Below are positions 7,458-16,869 of a stretch of 42,991 bases of DNA, one piece after another (the stretch's first letter is position 1; the number at the start of each line of letters is the position of its first letter). The translations under genes and the position numbers were made by a program. The DNA lies in the NCBI GenBank assembly GCA_017303485.1, contig JAFLCY010000018.1:5980-48970 (forward strand), given 5' to 3'. This DNA comes from Rhodobacterales bacterium. GTDB lineage: Bacteria; Pseudomonadota; Alphaproteobacteria; Rhodobacterales; Rhodobacteraceae. The notes under the pieces are model-generated. The model searched no databases. It saw only the letters and a program-made list of their open reading frames with translations, and was not told the origin of the DNA.

Positions 7458-9092
7458 TCAGGCGACCGACCACTTGTAGTGGTGATGCTCGAACGCCGGG
7501 TGATGTTCCAGCCCAAGGAAGCCTTCCTTGTGGTGGCTGAACAGTGACCGCGAGAACGGGTTGATGATGTAGCCTTCCTCTTGCAGGATCGTGCCCATCT
7601 TGGCCGCCAGGTCCCGCCGCGCATCGGCATCGGCCAGAGAAAGTGCCTGTGCCATCAGCGCGTCGAACTCGGGGTTGGCCATCGCGGTTTCGTTCCACGA
7701 GCCGGTCGAGGTGTAGGCAAGGCTCATGTTCTGCACGGCGAGCGGGCGGTGGTTCCAGGTCGTCGAGGAGAAGGGATACTTCTGCCAGTCGTTCCAGAAC
7801 GTCGAGCCCGGCATGACCGTGTGCTTGATGTTCATGCCCGCGTCCTTGAGCTGGGCCTGCACCGCAGCAGTGGTCGCCGATTCCCAGCCGTCGTCCAGCG
7901 AGATGACCTCGAACTCGGCATCCTTCAGGCCCGCAGCCTCGATCGCGGCCGGCAAGGCGCCAGGGTTGATCACCTGCGGCGGAAGTGTCGGGTATTCCGG
8001 ATGGATCGGGAACATATGGTGGTTCTCGCCGGTCTTGCCGAGGTTGTTGTAGCCAAGCTCCAACACCACCGCCGGATCGACCGCCAGCTGGACGGCCGAG
8101 CGGAACGCCTTGTCCTTGTAGAGGTCCGAGGACGAGTTCATCCGCACCACGATGGTTGAGGCGGTGACGATCTCTTCCTTGATCAGGCCCATGCCATCGA
8201 GGATGTCGATGAATTCGCCGACCGATTCATAGTTCTTGTCCACCTCGTCCGAGGAGAACAGCGCGACCATGGCCGCCGGGTCGGTGCCGAAATCGACATA
8301 GTGGATTTCGTCCAGCGGCGAGGTGCCGCCCCACCAGGTATGGTTCGGCGCGCGGACCAGAACCACCTTCTGCCCGACCGAGACTTCCTGCGGGATGTAG
8401 GGGCCGGTGCCGATCGGATTGGTGGACGGGTCTTCGCCATCCTTGAACGACGAGTGTACCACGGCGGCCGGATAGTCGGCCAGGTTCGGCACCACGGCGA
8501 TGTCGGAATGGGTCAGGTTCAACTGGACCGTGCTGTCGTCCACCTTGACCACCGCACCTTCGCGCAGCGTCTTGGTGGCTTCGTCGACAAGACCCGGGAA
8601 GCGCGAGGCCATCGCGTTGCCTTCGACGTTGCCATCGGTCCAGCGACCGAAGTTGCGCACCACGTCATCGGCGGTGAAAGGTTCGCCGTTGTTCCAGGTC
8701 ACGCCGGGGCGGATCTTGAGCGTGTACTGGGTGGCGTCGGCGTTCGCTTCCCAGCTTTCCAGCAGCCGGCCTTCGAACGAGCCGTCGTTGTTGTACTGGA
8801 TCAGGTATTCCAGCCAGCCGCGATAGATGTTGGCGATCTGCGGCCAGTCGGCCAGACGCGGATCCTTGGTGCCTTTCACTTCCATCGCGACACGGATCAT
8901 GCCGCCGGTCTTGGCCTCCTGCGCCTGGGCGGGGGCGGGCAGGCCGATCAGGCCATAGGCGGCCGCGGCCGAAACGCCAAGCGCGGTCGTGCGGGTCAGA
9001 AACTCGCGGCGGCTGAGCTTGCCGTCAGCATATTCCGAGGCATACATCCGCGCCGCAGAATGCAGGCCCGCCTCGTGGATCGTGTCTTTCAT
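7458..9092 (-). CDS. ABC transporter substrate-binding protein (SBP_bac_5, Tat-exported)
   Basis: A 544-residue periplasmic binding protein of the peptide/nickel/opine family. A twin-arginine signal LSRREFLTRTTALGVSA is near residues 25-41, followed by a hydrophobic core and PAPAQAQ cleavage region; Tat export implies the protein folds before secretion. The mature part shows the family-5 signature region YTLKIRPGVTWNNGEPFTAD, then NPIGTGPYIPQEV and a lobe II ending rich in histidine and aromatic residues (EHHPAFEHHHYKWSVA). The ligand is unknown; the family binds di- and oligopeptides, nickel, opines or sugars. It is first in the transporter gene order, with GGGAG seven bases before the ATG. 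The His-rich tail suggests metal, or is incidental (inference). Confidence 0.93.
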   Translation of the reverse strand: MKDTIHEAGLHSAARMYASEYADGKLSRREFLTRTTALGVSAAAAYGLIGLPAPAQAQEAKTGGMIRVAMEVKGTKDPRLADWPQIANIYRGWLEYLIQYNNDGSFEGRLLESWEANADATQYTLKIRPGVTWNNGEPFTADDVVRNFGRWTDGNVEGNAMASRFPGLVDEATKTLREGAVVKVDDSTVQLNLTHSDIAVVPNLADYPAAVVHSSFKDGEDPSTNPIGTGPYIPQEVSVGQKVVLVRAPNHTWWGGTSPLDEIHYVDFGTDPAAMVALFSSDEVDKNYESVGEFIDILDGMGLIKEEIVTASTIVVRMNSSSDLYKDKAFRSAVQLAVDPAVVLELGYNNLGKTGENHHMFPIHPEYPTLPPQVINPGALPAAIEAAGLKDAEFEVISLDDGWESATTAAVQAQLKDAGMNIKHTVMPGSTFWNDWQKYPFSSTTWNHRPLAVQNMSLAYTSTGSWNETAMANPEFDALMAQALSLADADARRDLAAKMGTILQEEGYIINPFSRSLFSHHKEGFLGLEHHPAFEHHHYKWSVA

Positions 9093-9188
9093 CGTGGTCT
9101 CCCTGTCAGGTTTTTTCTGTTCTTTGCGGCAACGCAGAACCCCACGCTTCCAGACCGTTCCGGCCAGTGCCGGTCCCTTCCAGCAGCC

Positions 9189-9222
9189 TGCGCAATCTGC
9201 GATTTCCCGTGCCTATTGCGCA
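9189..9222. promoter_or_regulatory. Inverted repeat upstream of transporter operon (candidate regulator site)
   Basis: TGCGCAAT (9189-9196), 18-base spacer, ATTGCGCA (9215-9222): exact 8-bp arms centred in the 223-base gap between the AraC-type gene and the binding-protein gene. A CAACGTTG palindrome (9230-9237) and a further GTTGCGTCAAC lie next to it. It may be the AraC-type protein's site, or a hairpin after that gene; no proof either way. Confidence 0.35.
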
Positions 9223-9315
9223 TCTTTTTCAACGTTGCGTCAACGGCTGGTTTCGACGGTTGGCAGCCAAAAACGACATGGATGTGTCGATTTCTTTACC
9301 GTTCGGACAAAAGCC

Positions 9316-10116
9316 CTATCCGGCGCGTCGGAAGGCGGTCGGTGACTTTCCGGTCAGGTGCTGGAAGGCGCGGGTGAAGTAGGCCGGGGAGTTGAAGCCG
9401 AGCTGCTCGGCGATCTTGCCGACGGGGATGCGGGTCTCGGCCAAAAGCTTGCGCGCCTCGAAGATCCGGCGGTCCTGCAGGAGAGCGGAGGCGGGCCGAC
9501 CGCAGGCCGAATTGCAGCAGCGGGTAAGATGGGTGGGCGTGACGCCCAGCGCGGCGGCAAAGTCGGCGACATTCATGCCAGTGCGGAAGTTCCGCTCCAG
9601 AAGCGCCGTATAGCGGGATACCAGGCGTCGCGTCGCATCCTGTCGCGGGGCCTCCAGCGGATCGGCCTTGCGGGCCTGCCGTTCCAGCCAGACACCGAGG
9701 AGACCGACATAGGCTTCGGTCGCGCGGTCGTGCGCGGGTGTGTCGCTTTCGATCTCGCGCAGAATCGAATCAAGCAGGACGTTCACCTCCTGCTGGGCGT
9801 GGACCTCACGGATGCGCAGATGGTGCGGCGATTTGGGCAAGGTGACCTTCGGATCACGTCCGAAAAAGACTGCGGTGCCGAAAACCTGCGGCCCAGCCTC
9901 GAAGCCGTGCATGACACCCGCCGGGATATAGACCGCATTATGTGCGGTGTAGCCGCGCGTCACCCCCGAGATCGTGATGCGACCCTGGCCCTTGGTGAAC
10001 CAGAGGAGGCAGGGTTCCGAGAGCGAACGCATCGCTTCGACCCGCCAGCGGCCACCGGCGGCAAGGCGTGGAATGGCAACGAGACGCAGCTGTGAGGCGG
10101 GCGCGGACTTCAGCAT
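9316..10116 (-). CDS. AraC family transcriptional regulator
   Basis: A 266-residue regulator. The N-terminal half is a cupin-like sensor (for example GYTAHNAVYIPAGVMHGFEA, where H and E are typical cupin residues). The C-terminal about 100 residues form the AraC double helix-turn-helix: MNVADFAAALGVTPTHLTRC and IPVGKIAEQLGFNSPAYFTR, then AFQHLTGKSPTAFRR. It lies immediately upstream of, and in the same direction as, the ABC importer, so it probably controls that operon (inference). The gap of 223 bases between them contains an inverted repeat at 9189-9222. The inducer is unknown. Confidence 0.92.
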   Translation of the reverse strand: MLKSAPASQLRLVAIPRLAAGGRWRVEAMRSLSEPCLLWFTKGQGRITISGVTRGYTAHNAVYIPAGVMHGFEAGPQVFGTAVFFGRDPKVTLPKSPHHLRIREVHAQQEVNVLLDSILREIESDTPAHDRATEAYVGLLGVWLERQARKADPLEAPRQDATRRLVSRYTALLERNFRTGMNVADFAAALGVTPTHLTRCCNSACGRPASALLQDRRIFEARKLLAETRIPVGKIAEQLGFNSPAYFTRAFQHLTGKSPTAFRRAG

Positions 10117-10245
10117 TTCGGGGCAGATCCTGTGGCAGAGGCGCTGACAAGCGAAGTAAAACAGGCCCGGCGATCCAACCCAAGCGAATTCGCCGCAAGC
10201 GGGGGCGAGTTACCCACCGATGTTGCATTATTCTGTGTACAAGCC

Positions 10246-10254
10246 TGTGGATAA
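10246..10254 (-). promoter_or_regulatory. Consensus DnaA-box sequence
   Basis: TGTGGATAA on the plus strand is the exact reverse complement of TTATCCACA, the strict DnaA box. It is isolated in the 175-base gap between miaA and the AraC-type gene; a second exact copy lies at 16926-16934. No origin-like cluster or AT-rich unwinding region accompanies it. Confidence 0.35.
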
Positions 10255-10291
10255 GCGGTCATCCGCCTAAACTTCGGCCTGCAACCCTTGG

Positions 10292-11158
10292 TCAGGGAAG
10301 GGAAAGCTGCCGCCAGGCCTTCATGTTCGATCTGAACCAGGTTCGCTGCCGTTTGGCATATTGCCGGCTGGCCAGCGTGGCGGCTTCGGTCGCGGCCTCC
10401 AGTGTGATTTCCCCCCGCAGATGCGCGATCAGCTCTGGCGCACCAATGGCTTTCGACGACGGCCGTTTCGGGTTCCAGTCCGACAGGTTGGCCTGCGCTT
10501 CAGTCAATGCGCCAAGGGTTAGCATCTGGTGAAAACGGCGGTCGATGCGCTCGTTCAGCCAGCCGACGTCCGGCGCGAGGACAAGGGCCTCGGCCCCGGA
10601 CAGGGTCAGAAGCGGCGCGGGGGTGTCGTCCTGCCAGGCGGCAAGGCCCCGGCCCGTGGCGCGCTGCACCTCCCAGGCACGCTGGATGCGGACGGGGTTC
10701 TGCCGGTCGATCCGCGCGGCGGTTGCCGGGTCCAGCTCGGACAGCAGGGCGACGTGGCCTTCGGTGGCCATGCGGGCGTCGGCTTCGGCACGGACGGCGG
10801 CGGGCGTTTCGGGCACTTCGGCCAGGCCGCGCGTCAAGGCGTTGAAATTCAGCCCGGTCCCGCCGACGATCACCACCGGTTGCGTCAGAAGTGGCGCAAC
10901 GTCACGTAGCCAGTGGCCGACCGAGTAAGCCGCGTCGCGGGGCACATGGCCATAAAGCACATGGGGCAGGGCAGCCTCATCCGCCGCGCTGGGGCGGGCG
11001 GTCAGGATGCGCCAGTTTTCATAGACTTGCAGCGCATCGGCGTTGACGATCAACCGGCCGTCCCGCGCCGCAAGCTCCATCGCCAGCACCGATTTCCCGC
11101 TGGCGGTCGGGCCTGCGACCAGCACCGGCAATTCGCGCGAAATGCTGTCGATCCGCAC
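10292..11158 (-). CDS. miaA: tRNA dimethylallyltransferase
   Basis: A 288-residue MiaA if translation starts at the GTG at 11158; the frame is open to an ATG at 11218, which would add 20 residues unlike the family. The P-loop [15 protein letters not shown] is near the N-terminus, followed by [18 protein letters not shown] (substrate-binding region), [13 protein letters not shown] and the C-terminal [14 protein letters not shown]. The enzyme transfers a dimethylallyl group from DMAPP to N6 of A37 in tRNAs reading UNN codons. It uses an isoprenoid whose pathway enzyme Dxr is encoded 3 kb away. It is divergent from pyrH across a short shared region. Confidence 0.95.
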   Translation of the reverse strand: MRIDSISRELPVLVAGPTASGKSVLAMELAARDGRLIVNADALQVYENWRILTARPSAADEAALPHVLYGHVPRDAAYSVGHWLRDVAPLLTQPVVIVGGTGLNFNALTRGLAEVPETPAAVRAEADARMATEGHVALLSELDPATAARIDRQNPVRIQRAWEVQRATGRGLAAWQDDTPAPLLTLSGAEALVLAPDVGWLNERIDRRFHQMLTLGALTEAQANLSDWNPKRPSSKAIGAPELIAHLRGEITLEAATEAATLASRQYAKRQRTWFRSNMKAWRQLSLP

Positions 11159-11238
11159 CTGAAACCCCGTTGAACCCGCCGCCGTTTTGCGACATTTTGC
11201 GGCGCAGTCCAAACACAAAACGAAATGCAGGGGGTGCC

Positions 11239-11961
11239 ATGTCCGAAACGGCCACCAAATACAGCCGCGTGATGCTGAAAATCTCGGGCGAGGCGCTGAT
11301 GGGCGACCAGGGCTACGGCCTGCACCCGCCGACCGTCGCCCGCATTGCCGAAGAGGTGAAGTCGGTCCGCGACATGGGCGTCGAGATCTGCATGGTGATC
11401 GGCGGCGGCAACATCTTCCGGGGGCTGCAAGGCTCGGCGCAGGGGATGGAGCGGACGACAGCCGACTATATGGGGATGCTGGCGACCGTCATGAACGCGC
11501 TGGCCATGCAGTCGGCGCTGGAGGCAATCGGGGTCTTCACCCGCGTCATCAGCGCGATCCCGATGGATCAGGTCTGCGAGCCCTATATCCGCCGCCGGGC
11601 CGTCCGGCACCTTGAGAAGAAGCGGGTCTGCATCTTCGCCGCCGGGACCGGGAACCCCTATTTCACCACCGACACGGCGGCGACGCTGCGGGCCAGCGAG
11701 ATGGCCTGTCAGGCGATCTTCAAGGGCACCAAGGTGGACGGGGTCTATGACAAGGACCCCAAGAAGCACGCTGACGCCAAGCGGTATGACCATGTCAGCT
11801 ATGACGAGGTGCTGGAGAAGCATCTGGGCGTGATGGACGCCACCGCGATTGCTCTGGCCCGCGACAATGCGCTGCCGATCATCGTCTTCAGCCTTGATGA
11901 GCCCGGCGGGTTCCGGGGGATTCTGGCGGGGCAGGGGACCTATACAAGGGTGGAAGACTAA
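11239..11961 (+). CDS. pyrH: Uridylate kinase (UMP kinase)
   Basis: A 240-residue amino-acid-kinase-fold UMP kinase, converting UMP to UDP with ATP. Diagnostic stretches are [46 protein letters not shown] (hexamer interface), [17 protein letters not shown] and [12 protein letters not shown]. The ATG at 11239 is chosen over the ORF opening at 11170 because the fold begins just after it and AGGGGG lies upstream. It is followed by frr 238 bases later, a nearly universal pairing. Two TTTTGCG direct repeats (11185-11191, 11195-11201) lie in its upstream region shared with miaA. Confidence 0.97.
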   Translation: MSETATKYSRVMLKISGEALMGDQGYGLHPPTVARIAEEVKSVRDMGVEICMVIGGGNIFRGLQGSAQGMERTTADYMGMLATVMNALAMQSALEAIGVFTRVISAIPMDQVCEPYIRRRAVRHLEKKRVCIFAAGTGNPYFTTDTAATLRASEMACQAIFKGTKVDGVYDKDPKKHADAKRYDHVSYDEVLEKHLGVMDATAIALARDNALPIIVFSLDEPGGFRGILAGQGTYTRVED

Positions 11962-12028
11962 GCCTTTGCGGGCGCTGGGTTAAATGGCACCCGATTCGGG
12001 ATTGCAGGCATATTCTTTTGGTATTCAT

Positions 12029-12053
12029 CGCGTATGCATTTCATGCATACGCG
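12029..12053. promoter_or_regulatory. Perfect 11-bp inverted repeat between pyrH and frr
   Basis: CGCGTATGCAT (12029-12039), TTC, ATGCATACGCG (12043-12053). There is no following T-run, so it is not a standard terminator; the AT-containing arms in a GC-rich genome suggest a protein-binding site or an mRNA processing structure. The rest of the 11962-12199 gap holds no gene that I can support. Confidence 0.45.
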
Positions 12054-12199
12054 CGGGAAGCCGACCAAGCATTAAGCATATTCCGCGACTCGGGCGCGGG
12101 GCGGGTCAGGTGCTTTGGCCTATACCCGGCCCGCGACGCTCTGCTATAGAGCGCGAAATCGCGGGGAGGCTCTCCGCACCGAAGTAAGGGGCATATCCG

Positions 12200-12766
12200 A
12201 TGGCACATGAAGAGATCGAGATCGACACCGACGCAATCCAGCGCCGGATGGACGGCGCGATGGCGGCCCTCAAGACGGAATTCGCCTCGCTGCGCACGGG
12301 CCGCGCCTCGGCCTCCATCGTCGAGCCGATCATGGTCGATGCCTATGGCCAGATGACGCCGGTGAACCAGCTTGGCACGGTGAACGTGCCGGAACCGCGG
12401 ATGGTGGTGATCAACGTCTGGGACAAGGGCATGATCTCGAAGGTGGAGAAGGCGATCCGCGAAAGCGGCATCGGCATCAACCCGGTGACGGACGGCCCTT
12501 TGATCCGCCTGCCGATCCCCGAGTTGAACGAGGAGCGCCGCCGCGAATTGACCAAAGTTGCCGCGCAATATGCCGAGAGCGCCAAGGTTGCGATTCGCAA
12601 CGTGCGGCGCGATGGCATGGACCAGATCAAGAAGGCGAAGACACAAGGCATGGGCGAGGACGACCAGAAATTCTGGTCCGACGAGGTGCAGGAGATGACG
12701 GACAAGGCGATTGCCGCCGTCGACCGGGCGCTTGAGGCCAAGCAGGCGGAAATCATGCAGGTCTGA
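12200..12766 (+). CDS. frr: Ribosome recycling factor
   Basis: A 188-residue RRF, the standard length. It shows the family elements [56 protein letters not shown] and the closing helix ending [14 protein letters not shown]. The protein splits post-termination ribosomes together with EF-G. The ATG at 12200 follows a purine-rich AAGTAAGGGG. It lies between pyrH and uppS, 21 bases from the latter, in the order usual for alphaproteobacteria. Confidence 0.98.
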   Translation: MAHEEIEIDTDAIQRRMDGAMAALKTEFASLRTGRASASIVEPIMVDAYGQMTPVNQLGTVNVPEPRMVVINVWDKGMISKVEKAIRESGIGINPVTDGPLIRLPIPELNEERRRELTKVAAQYAESAKVAIRNVRRDGMDQIKKAKTQGMGEDDQKFWSDEVQEMTDKAIAAVDRALEAKQAEIMQV

Positions 12767-12787
12767 CCTGCGGACGGAGGGCAGCAT

Positions 12788-13522
12788 TTGTCGAAGGATT
12801 TGCAGGTGGAAGCCGCGCTGCGGCCGGTGAACCATCTGGCGATCATCATGGATGGCAATGGCCGCTGGGCCACGAACCGGGGCTGGGCCCGTCTGGTCGG
12901 CCATCGCAAGGGCGCCGAACGGGTGCGCGAGATCGTCAAGGCCGCGCCGGACCTCGGGATCAGGTGGCTGACGCTTTACGCCTTCTCGACCGAGAACTGG
13001 AAGCGGTCCACGGAAGAAGTCCTGGGCCTGATGGCGATCTTCGCCCGCTATATCGAACGCGAGGCGGACCGGCTGGCCAAGGCGGGGGTGCGGATGCGCT
13101 TCATCGGCGACCGCAGCCGTCTGGACCCGAAGCTTCAGCGCATGATGGCCGGGATCGAGGCGCGGACGGCGGGGCTGGACCGGCTGAACCTGACGGTCGC
13201 GATCAATTACGGTGGGCGGGACGAGATCGTCCGCGCGGTCAGGAAGATCGCCGAGGCGGCAGCGCAGGGCATCCTTGATCCGCGCCATGTGACCGAGGCC
13301 GCCTTTGCCGAGCGGCTGGATACCGGGGGTTTGCCGGACCCGGATCTGGTGATCCGCACCTCGGGCGAGACGCGGACCTCGAACTTCCTGCCCTGGCAGG
13401 CCGCCTATGCCGAATACGAATTCACCTGGACGCTCTGGCCGGATTTCGGCCCCGAAGAGCTTGCCGCCATCGTGCAGCGCTTTTCCAACCGCGACCGGCG
13501 GTTCGGCGGTGTGCTGAAGTGA
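12788..13522 (+). CDS. uppS: Isoprenyl (undecaprenyl diphosphate) synthase
   Basis: A 244-residue cis-prenyltransferase. The start is a TTG at 12788, supported by GGAGG seven bases upstream. Motifs are IIMDGNGRWATNRGWARLVG with catalytic Asp22, LTLYAFSTENWKRS, INYGGRDEIV, DLVIRTSGETRTSNFLPWQA and the C-terminal YAEYEFTWTLWPDF. It condenses isopentenyl diphosphate with farnesyl diphosphate to the C55 lipid carrier for peptidoglycan and O-antigen. Its stop overlaps the start of cdsA (GTGATG), which implies translational coupling. Confidence 0.97.
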   Translation: MSKDLQVEAALRPVNHLAIIMDGNGRWATNRGWARLVGHRKGAERVREIVKAAPDLGIRWLTLYAFSTENWKRSTEEVLGLMAIFARYIEREADRLAKAGVRMRFIGDRSRLDPKLQRMMAGIEARTAGLDRLNLTVAINYGGRDEIVRAVRKIAEAAAQGILDPRHVTEAAFAERLDTGGLPDPDLVIRTSGETRTSNFLPWQAAYAEYEFTWTLWPDFGPEELAAIVQRFSNRDRRFGGVLK

Positions 13523-14328
13523 TGGAGCCTGCGCCCGCTTCGTCAGGCAAATGGTCCGACCTGCGCACGCGCATCCTGTCGGCCATCGTCATGGTGGCAG
13601 TGGGCGCGGTGGAGATCTGGCTGGGCGGCACGGCCTTTGCGGCGCTGGTCGTGGTCCTGACCGGGGTGATGGTTTGGGAACTGGCGGGCATGACCGGGCC
13701 CGAGGGTCGTCCCTCGCCGGTTGCGCTGGCGACGCTGGCAAGTGCCTGCCTGCTCGCGGCGCTGGGGCTGCGGTCGGAGATTGCGGTGCTGTTCCTCGTG
13801 GTGCCGAGCCTGGCGCTGTGGGTCACCGAGCGGCGCGACCGGCATCTGGCCGCGGGCTACGCGCTGGCGATCATGCTGGCGGGCTACGGCCTGGTGGAGC
13901 TGCGCGAAGCGGGCGGGACTGCGGCGATCCTCTGGCTGGTGGCGGTGGTGGTGGCCTCGGATGTGCTGGGGTATTTCGCGGGCCGCATGATCGGCGGTCC
14001 GAAGTTCTGGCCGGCGGTCAGCCCGAAGAAGACCTGGTCGGGCACGGTTGCGGGCTGGATCGGCGCGGCGCTGGTGGGGCTGTGCTTCGTGGTCTGGACC
14101 GGCGCAAGCTGGGCGCTGGTGCCCCAGTCGGCGCTGGTGGCCTTTGCCGGACAGATGGGCGACATCGCGGAAAGCTGGGTCAAGCGGCGGGCGGGGGTGA
14201 AGGACGCCTCCAACCTCATCCCCGGACATGGCGGGGTGCTGGACCGCTTCGACGCGCTGATCGGGGCGGTGGTCGCCGTAACGGTGCTGGGTCTGATGGA
14301 ACCGCTGGCCGGGCTGTTCGGGGGCTGA
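13522..14328 (+). CDS. cdsA: Phosphatidate cytidylyltransferase (CDP-diacylglycerol synthase)
   Basis: A 268-residue polytopic inner-membrane enzyme from ATG 13522; a GTG at 13519 gives one more residue. The CDP-alcohol synthase signature is complete near the C-terminus: SWVKRRAGVKDASNLIPGHG followed by GVLDRFDAL, with the conserved S, K-R, K-D, H-G-G and D-R-x-D. Upstream are about seven hydrophobic segments and the GPKFWPAVSPKKTWSGT stretch. It makes CDP-diacylglycerol from phosphatidate and CTP for phospholipid synthesis. It overlaps uppS by a base or more and precedes dxr by five bases. Confidence 0.96.
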   Translation: MEPAPASSGKWSDLRTRILSAIVMVAVGAVEIWLGGTAFAALVVVLTGVMVWELAGMTGPEGRPSPVALATLASACLLAALGLRSEIAVLFLVVPSLALWVTERRDRHLAAGYALAIMLAGYGLVELREAGGTAAILWLVAVVVASDVLGYFAGRMIGGPKFWPAVSPKKTWSGTVAGWIGAALVGLCFVVWTGASWALVPQSALVAFAGQMGDIAESWVKRRAGVKDASNLIPGHGGVLDRFDALIGAVVAVTVLGLMEPLAGLFGG

Positions 14329-14333
14329 GGGCG

Positions 14334-15521
14334 TTGCGAAGCCTGTCGATCTTCGGCGCGACCGGATCTGTCGGTGAGCAGACAGTGGACCTGATCCGCC
14401 GCGCGGGCGGGGCCGATGCCTTCCGGGTGGTGGCCCTGACCGGGGGCCGCAACATCGCGCGGCTGGCCGAGATGGCGCGCGATCTGCGGGCGGAAGTGGC
14501 GGTCTGCGCCGAACCTTCGGGCCTTGCGGAACTGCGGGAACGGCTGGCGGGCTCGGCTGTCCAAGTGGCGGCGGGGCCGGAGGCGATTGCCGAGGCGGCG
14601 GACCGCCCGGCCGACTGGGTGATGAGCGCCATCGTCGGCGCGGCCGGGCTGTTGCCCGGGATCAGGGCGCTGCGGCATGGGGCGACCCTTGCCCTTGCGA
14701 ACAAGGAATCGCTGGTGACCGCCGGACCTTTGCTGATGGCCGAGGCGGCAGCGCATGGCGCCCGCATCCTGCCGGTGGACTCCGAGCATTCGGCGATCTT
14801 CCAGGCGCTGGTGGGCGAGGACGTGGCCGCAGTCGAGCGGATCATCCTGACCGCGAGCGGGGGGGCCTTGCGCGACTGGCCGCTGGAGGCGCTGGCCCGG
14901 GCCACGGTCGCCGACGCGCTGGCGCATCCGAACTGGGCGATGGGGCAAAGGATCACCATCGACAGCGCCTCGATGTTCAACAAGGCGCTGGAAGTCATCG
15001 AGACGCGGGAATTCTTCGGGGTGGACCCGGCACAGATCGAAGTGATCATCCATCCCGAAAGCCTGATCCATTCGATGGTGGGCTACCGCGACGGGGCGAT
15101 CATGGCCCATATGGGCGCGCCCGACATGCGCCATTCCATCGGCTATGCGCTGAACTGGCCGGAGCGGGCCGAACTGCCGGTCGCGCGGCTGGATCTGGCG
15201 CAGATCGCCACGCTGACCTTCCGGGCACCGGACCCGGCCCGCTATCCCGCGCTGCGTCTGGCGCGCGAGGTGATGGCGCGGCGGGGGCTGTCGGGGGTGG
15301 CCTTCAACGCTGCGAAGGAAGTTGCGCTGGACCATTTCCTTGCCGGCGGGCTGGGCTTCATGGCGATGGGATGCGTGGTCGAGGAGGTGCTGGAGGCGCT
15401 GGATGGCGATCTGGGCAGCGATTCCGCGACCATGACCCTTGAGGATGTGCAGGCGATGGACCATCTGGCACGGATAAGGGCGGGCGAGATCGCGCGCATG
15501 CCAAGGCAGGAGAGCAGGTGA
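14334..15521 (+). CDS. dxr: 1-deoxy-D-xylulose 5-phosphate reductoisomerase
   Basis: A 395-residue DXP reductoisomerase, the usual length, with a TTG start at 14334 giving MRSLSIFGATGSVGEQTVDL. The frame is open far upstream through cdsA, but the NADPH-binding GATGSVG must sit at the N-terminus. Other motifs are LANKESLVTAG, PVDSEHSAIFQAL (metal-binding D and E), LTASGGALRDWP, WAMGQRITIDSASMFNKALE and IHPESLIHSMV. It commits carbon to the MEP isoprenoid pathway that supplies UppS and MiaA substrates. It overlaps rseP (GTGATG). Confidence 0.97.
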   Translation: MRSLSIFGATGSVGEQTVDLIRRAGGADAFRVVALTGGRNIARLAEMARDLRAEVAVCAEPSGLAELRERLAGSAVQVAAGPEAIAEAADRPADWVMSAIVGAAGLLPGIRALRHGATLALANKESLVTAGPLLMAEAAAHGARILPVDSEHSAIFQALVGEDVAAVERIILTASGGALRDWPLEALARATVADALAHPNWAMGQRITIDSASMFNKALEVIETREFFGVDPAQIEVIIHPESLIHSMVGYRDGAIMAHMGAPDMRHSIGYALNWPERAELPVARLDLAQIATLTFRAPDPARYPALRLAREVMARRGLSGVAFNAAKEVALDHFLAGGLGFMAMGCVVEEVLEALDGDLGSDSATMTLEDVQAMDHLARIRAGEIARMPRQESR

Positions 15522-16849
15522 TGGAAGCAATCGTGGCGGCCCTCGGGGGCACGGTCTGGACGGTGCTGTTCTTCGTCATCGCGCTCTCGGTGATCGTCTT
15601 CGTCCATGAATACGGCCACTACATCATCGGGCGCTGGTCGGGCATCCATTCCGAGGTGTTCTCCATCGGCTTCGGACCGGTCCTCTTCAGCCGCACCGAC
15701 CGGCGCGGAACGCGCTGGCAGGTCGCGGCGATTCCCTTCGGGGGGTTCGTGAAATTCCTCGGCGACGCCGATGCCTCATCGGTCCGGCCCGGCGATGTCT
15801 CGGGGCTGTCTGCGGACGAGCGGCGGCACACGATGGCGGGGGCGCCCTTGTGGGCCCGGACGGCGACGGTGGCGGCAGGGCCGGTGTTCAACTTCATCCT
15901 GACCTTCTGCCTGCTCATCGGGCTGGCCTTGTTCCTGGGTGTCCCGCGCGAGGAGCCGACGGTGGGGGCGATGCGTGCCTTTCCCTTCACCGGCCCGACA
16001 CTTGCCGAAGGCGACGTGATCCTGTCGGTCGAGGGCAAGCCGACCCCGGACTGGGAAACCTTCGGCACGGTGACGAGCGCCCTGAAGGGCAAGACCTCGC
16101 TCGCCTACACGGTGCGGCGGGGGACGGACGAGCTTGTGGTGACCGGCCCGCATCCGCTGGCCCCGGTGGTGGGCGAGGTGCAGATCCGCTCGGCGGCGAT
16201 GGATGCCGGCATCCAGGAGGGCGACATCATCCTGAAGGTTGGCGACAGGGACGTGACCTATTTCGACGAGCTGCCCGACATCGTGGCGGCCAGCAAGGGC
16301 GGGCCGGTCATGCTTTCCGTCTGGCGTGCGGGCCAGACCTTCGAGGTTTCCCTGACGCCGCGCATCCGCACGGTCGACGATGGCGAGGGCGGATTTACCG
16401 AACGCTATCTTCTCGGGCTTTATTCCGGCCTCTTCTTCGAACCCGCGACCCGCAGCGTCGGCCCCTGGGAGGCCGTGTCGAATGCGGGTGCAAGCATGTG
16501 GCGGATGACGACGACCACCTTCTCGGGACTGTCGCACATGATCCAGGGCGCCATTTCCAGCTGCAACCTGTCGGGCGCGATCGGTATGGCCGAAACGGCG
16601 GGCGATGCCGCGCGCAACGGGGTGGAAAGCTTCGTCGGGATGCTGGCGATCCTGTCCTTCGGTGTGGGGCTTCTCAACCTCTTCCCGATTCCGGTGCTGG
16701 ATGGCGGCCATCTGGTGTTCTACGCCTATGAGGCGGTGACGCGTCGTCAGCCCACGGAACGGGCATTGCGGGTGCTGATGACCGTGGGCCTGACGCTGGT
16801 CCTGTCGATCATGATCTTCGGCCTCAGCCGCGACCTGATGTGCCAGTAG
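15521..16849 (+). CDS. rseP: RIP metalloprotease RseP
   Basis: A 442-residue site-2 protease. HEYGH (residues 29-33) in the first transmembrane helix supplies zinc ligands and the catalytic glutamate. NLFPIPVLDGGHLVFY near residue 388 supplies the third ligand and the second active-site motif. A PDZ region occupies roughly 190-280 (IQEGDIILKVGDRDVTYFDE). It performs regulated intramembrane proteolysis, for example of anti-sigma factors, after a first periplasmic cut. The ATG at 15521 overlaps the dxr stop by one base; a GTG at 15518 is an alternative. Placement before bamA is usual. Confidence 0.96.
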   Translation: MEAIVAALGGTVWTVLFFVIALSVIVFVHEYGHYIIGRWSGIHSEVFSIGFGPVLFSRTDRRGTRWQVAAIPFGGFVKFLGDADASSVRPGDVSGLSADERRHTMAGAPLWARTATVAAGPVFNFILTFCLLIGLALFLGVPREEPTVGAMRAFPFTGPTLAEGDVILSVEGKPTPDWETFGTVTSALKGKTSLAYTVRRGTDELVVTGPHPLAPVVGEVQIRSAAMDAGIQEGDIILKVGDRDVTYFDELPDIVAASKGGPVMLSVWRAGQTFEVSLTPRIRTVDDGEGGFTERYLLGLYSGLFFEPATRSVGPWEAVSNAGASMWRMTTTTFSGLSHMIQGAISSCNLSGAIGMAETAGDAARNGVESFVGMLAILSFGVGLLNLFPIPVLDGGHLVFYAYEAVTRRQPTERALRVLMTVGLTLVLSIMIFGLSRDLMCQ

Positions 16850-16869
16850 GTCGGGGCCCGTCAGGCGCA

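Noticed and set aside
13551-14333. Upstream extension of the dxr frame through cdsA
   Set aside because: The Gly- and Arg-rich extension is a shadow of cdsA; the NADPH-binding GATGSVG of Dxr begins right after the TTG at 14334.
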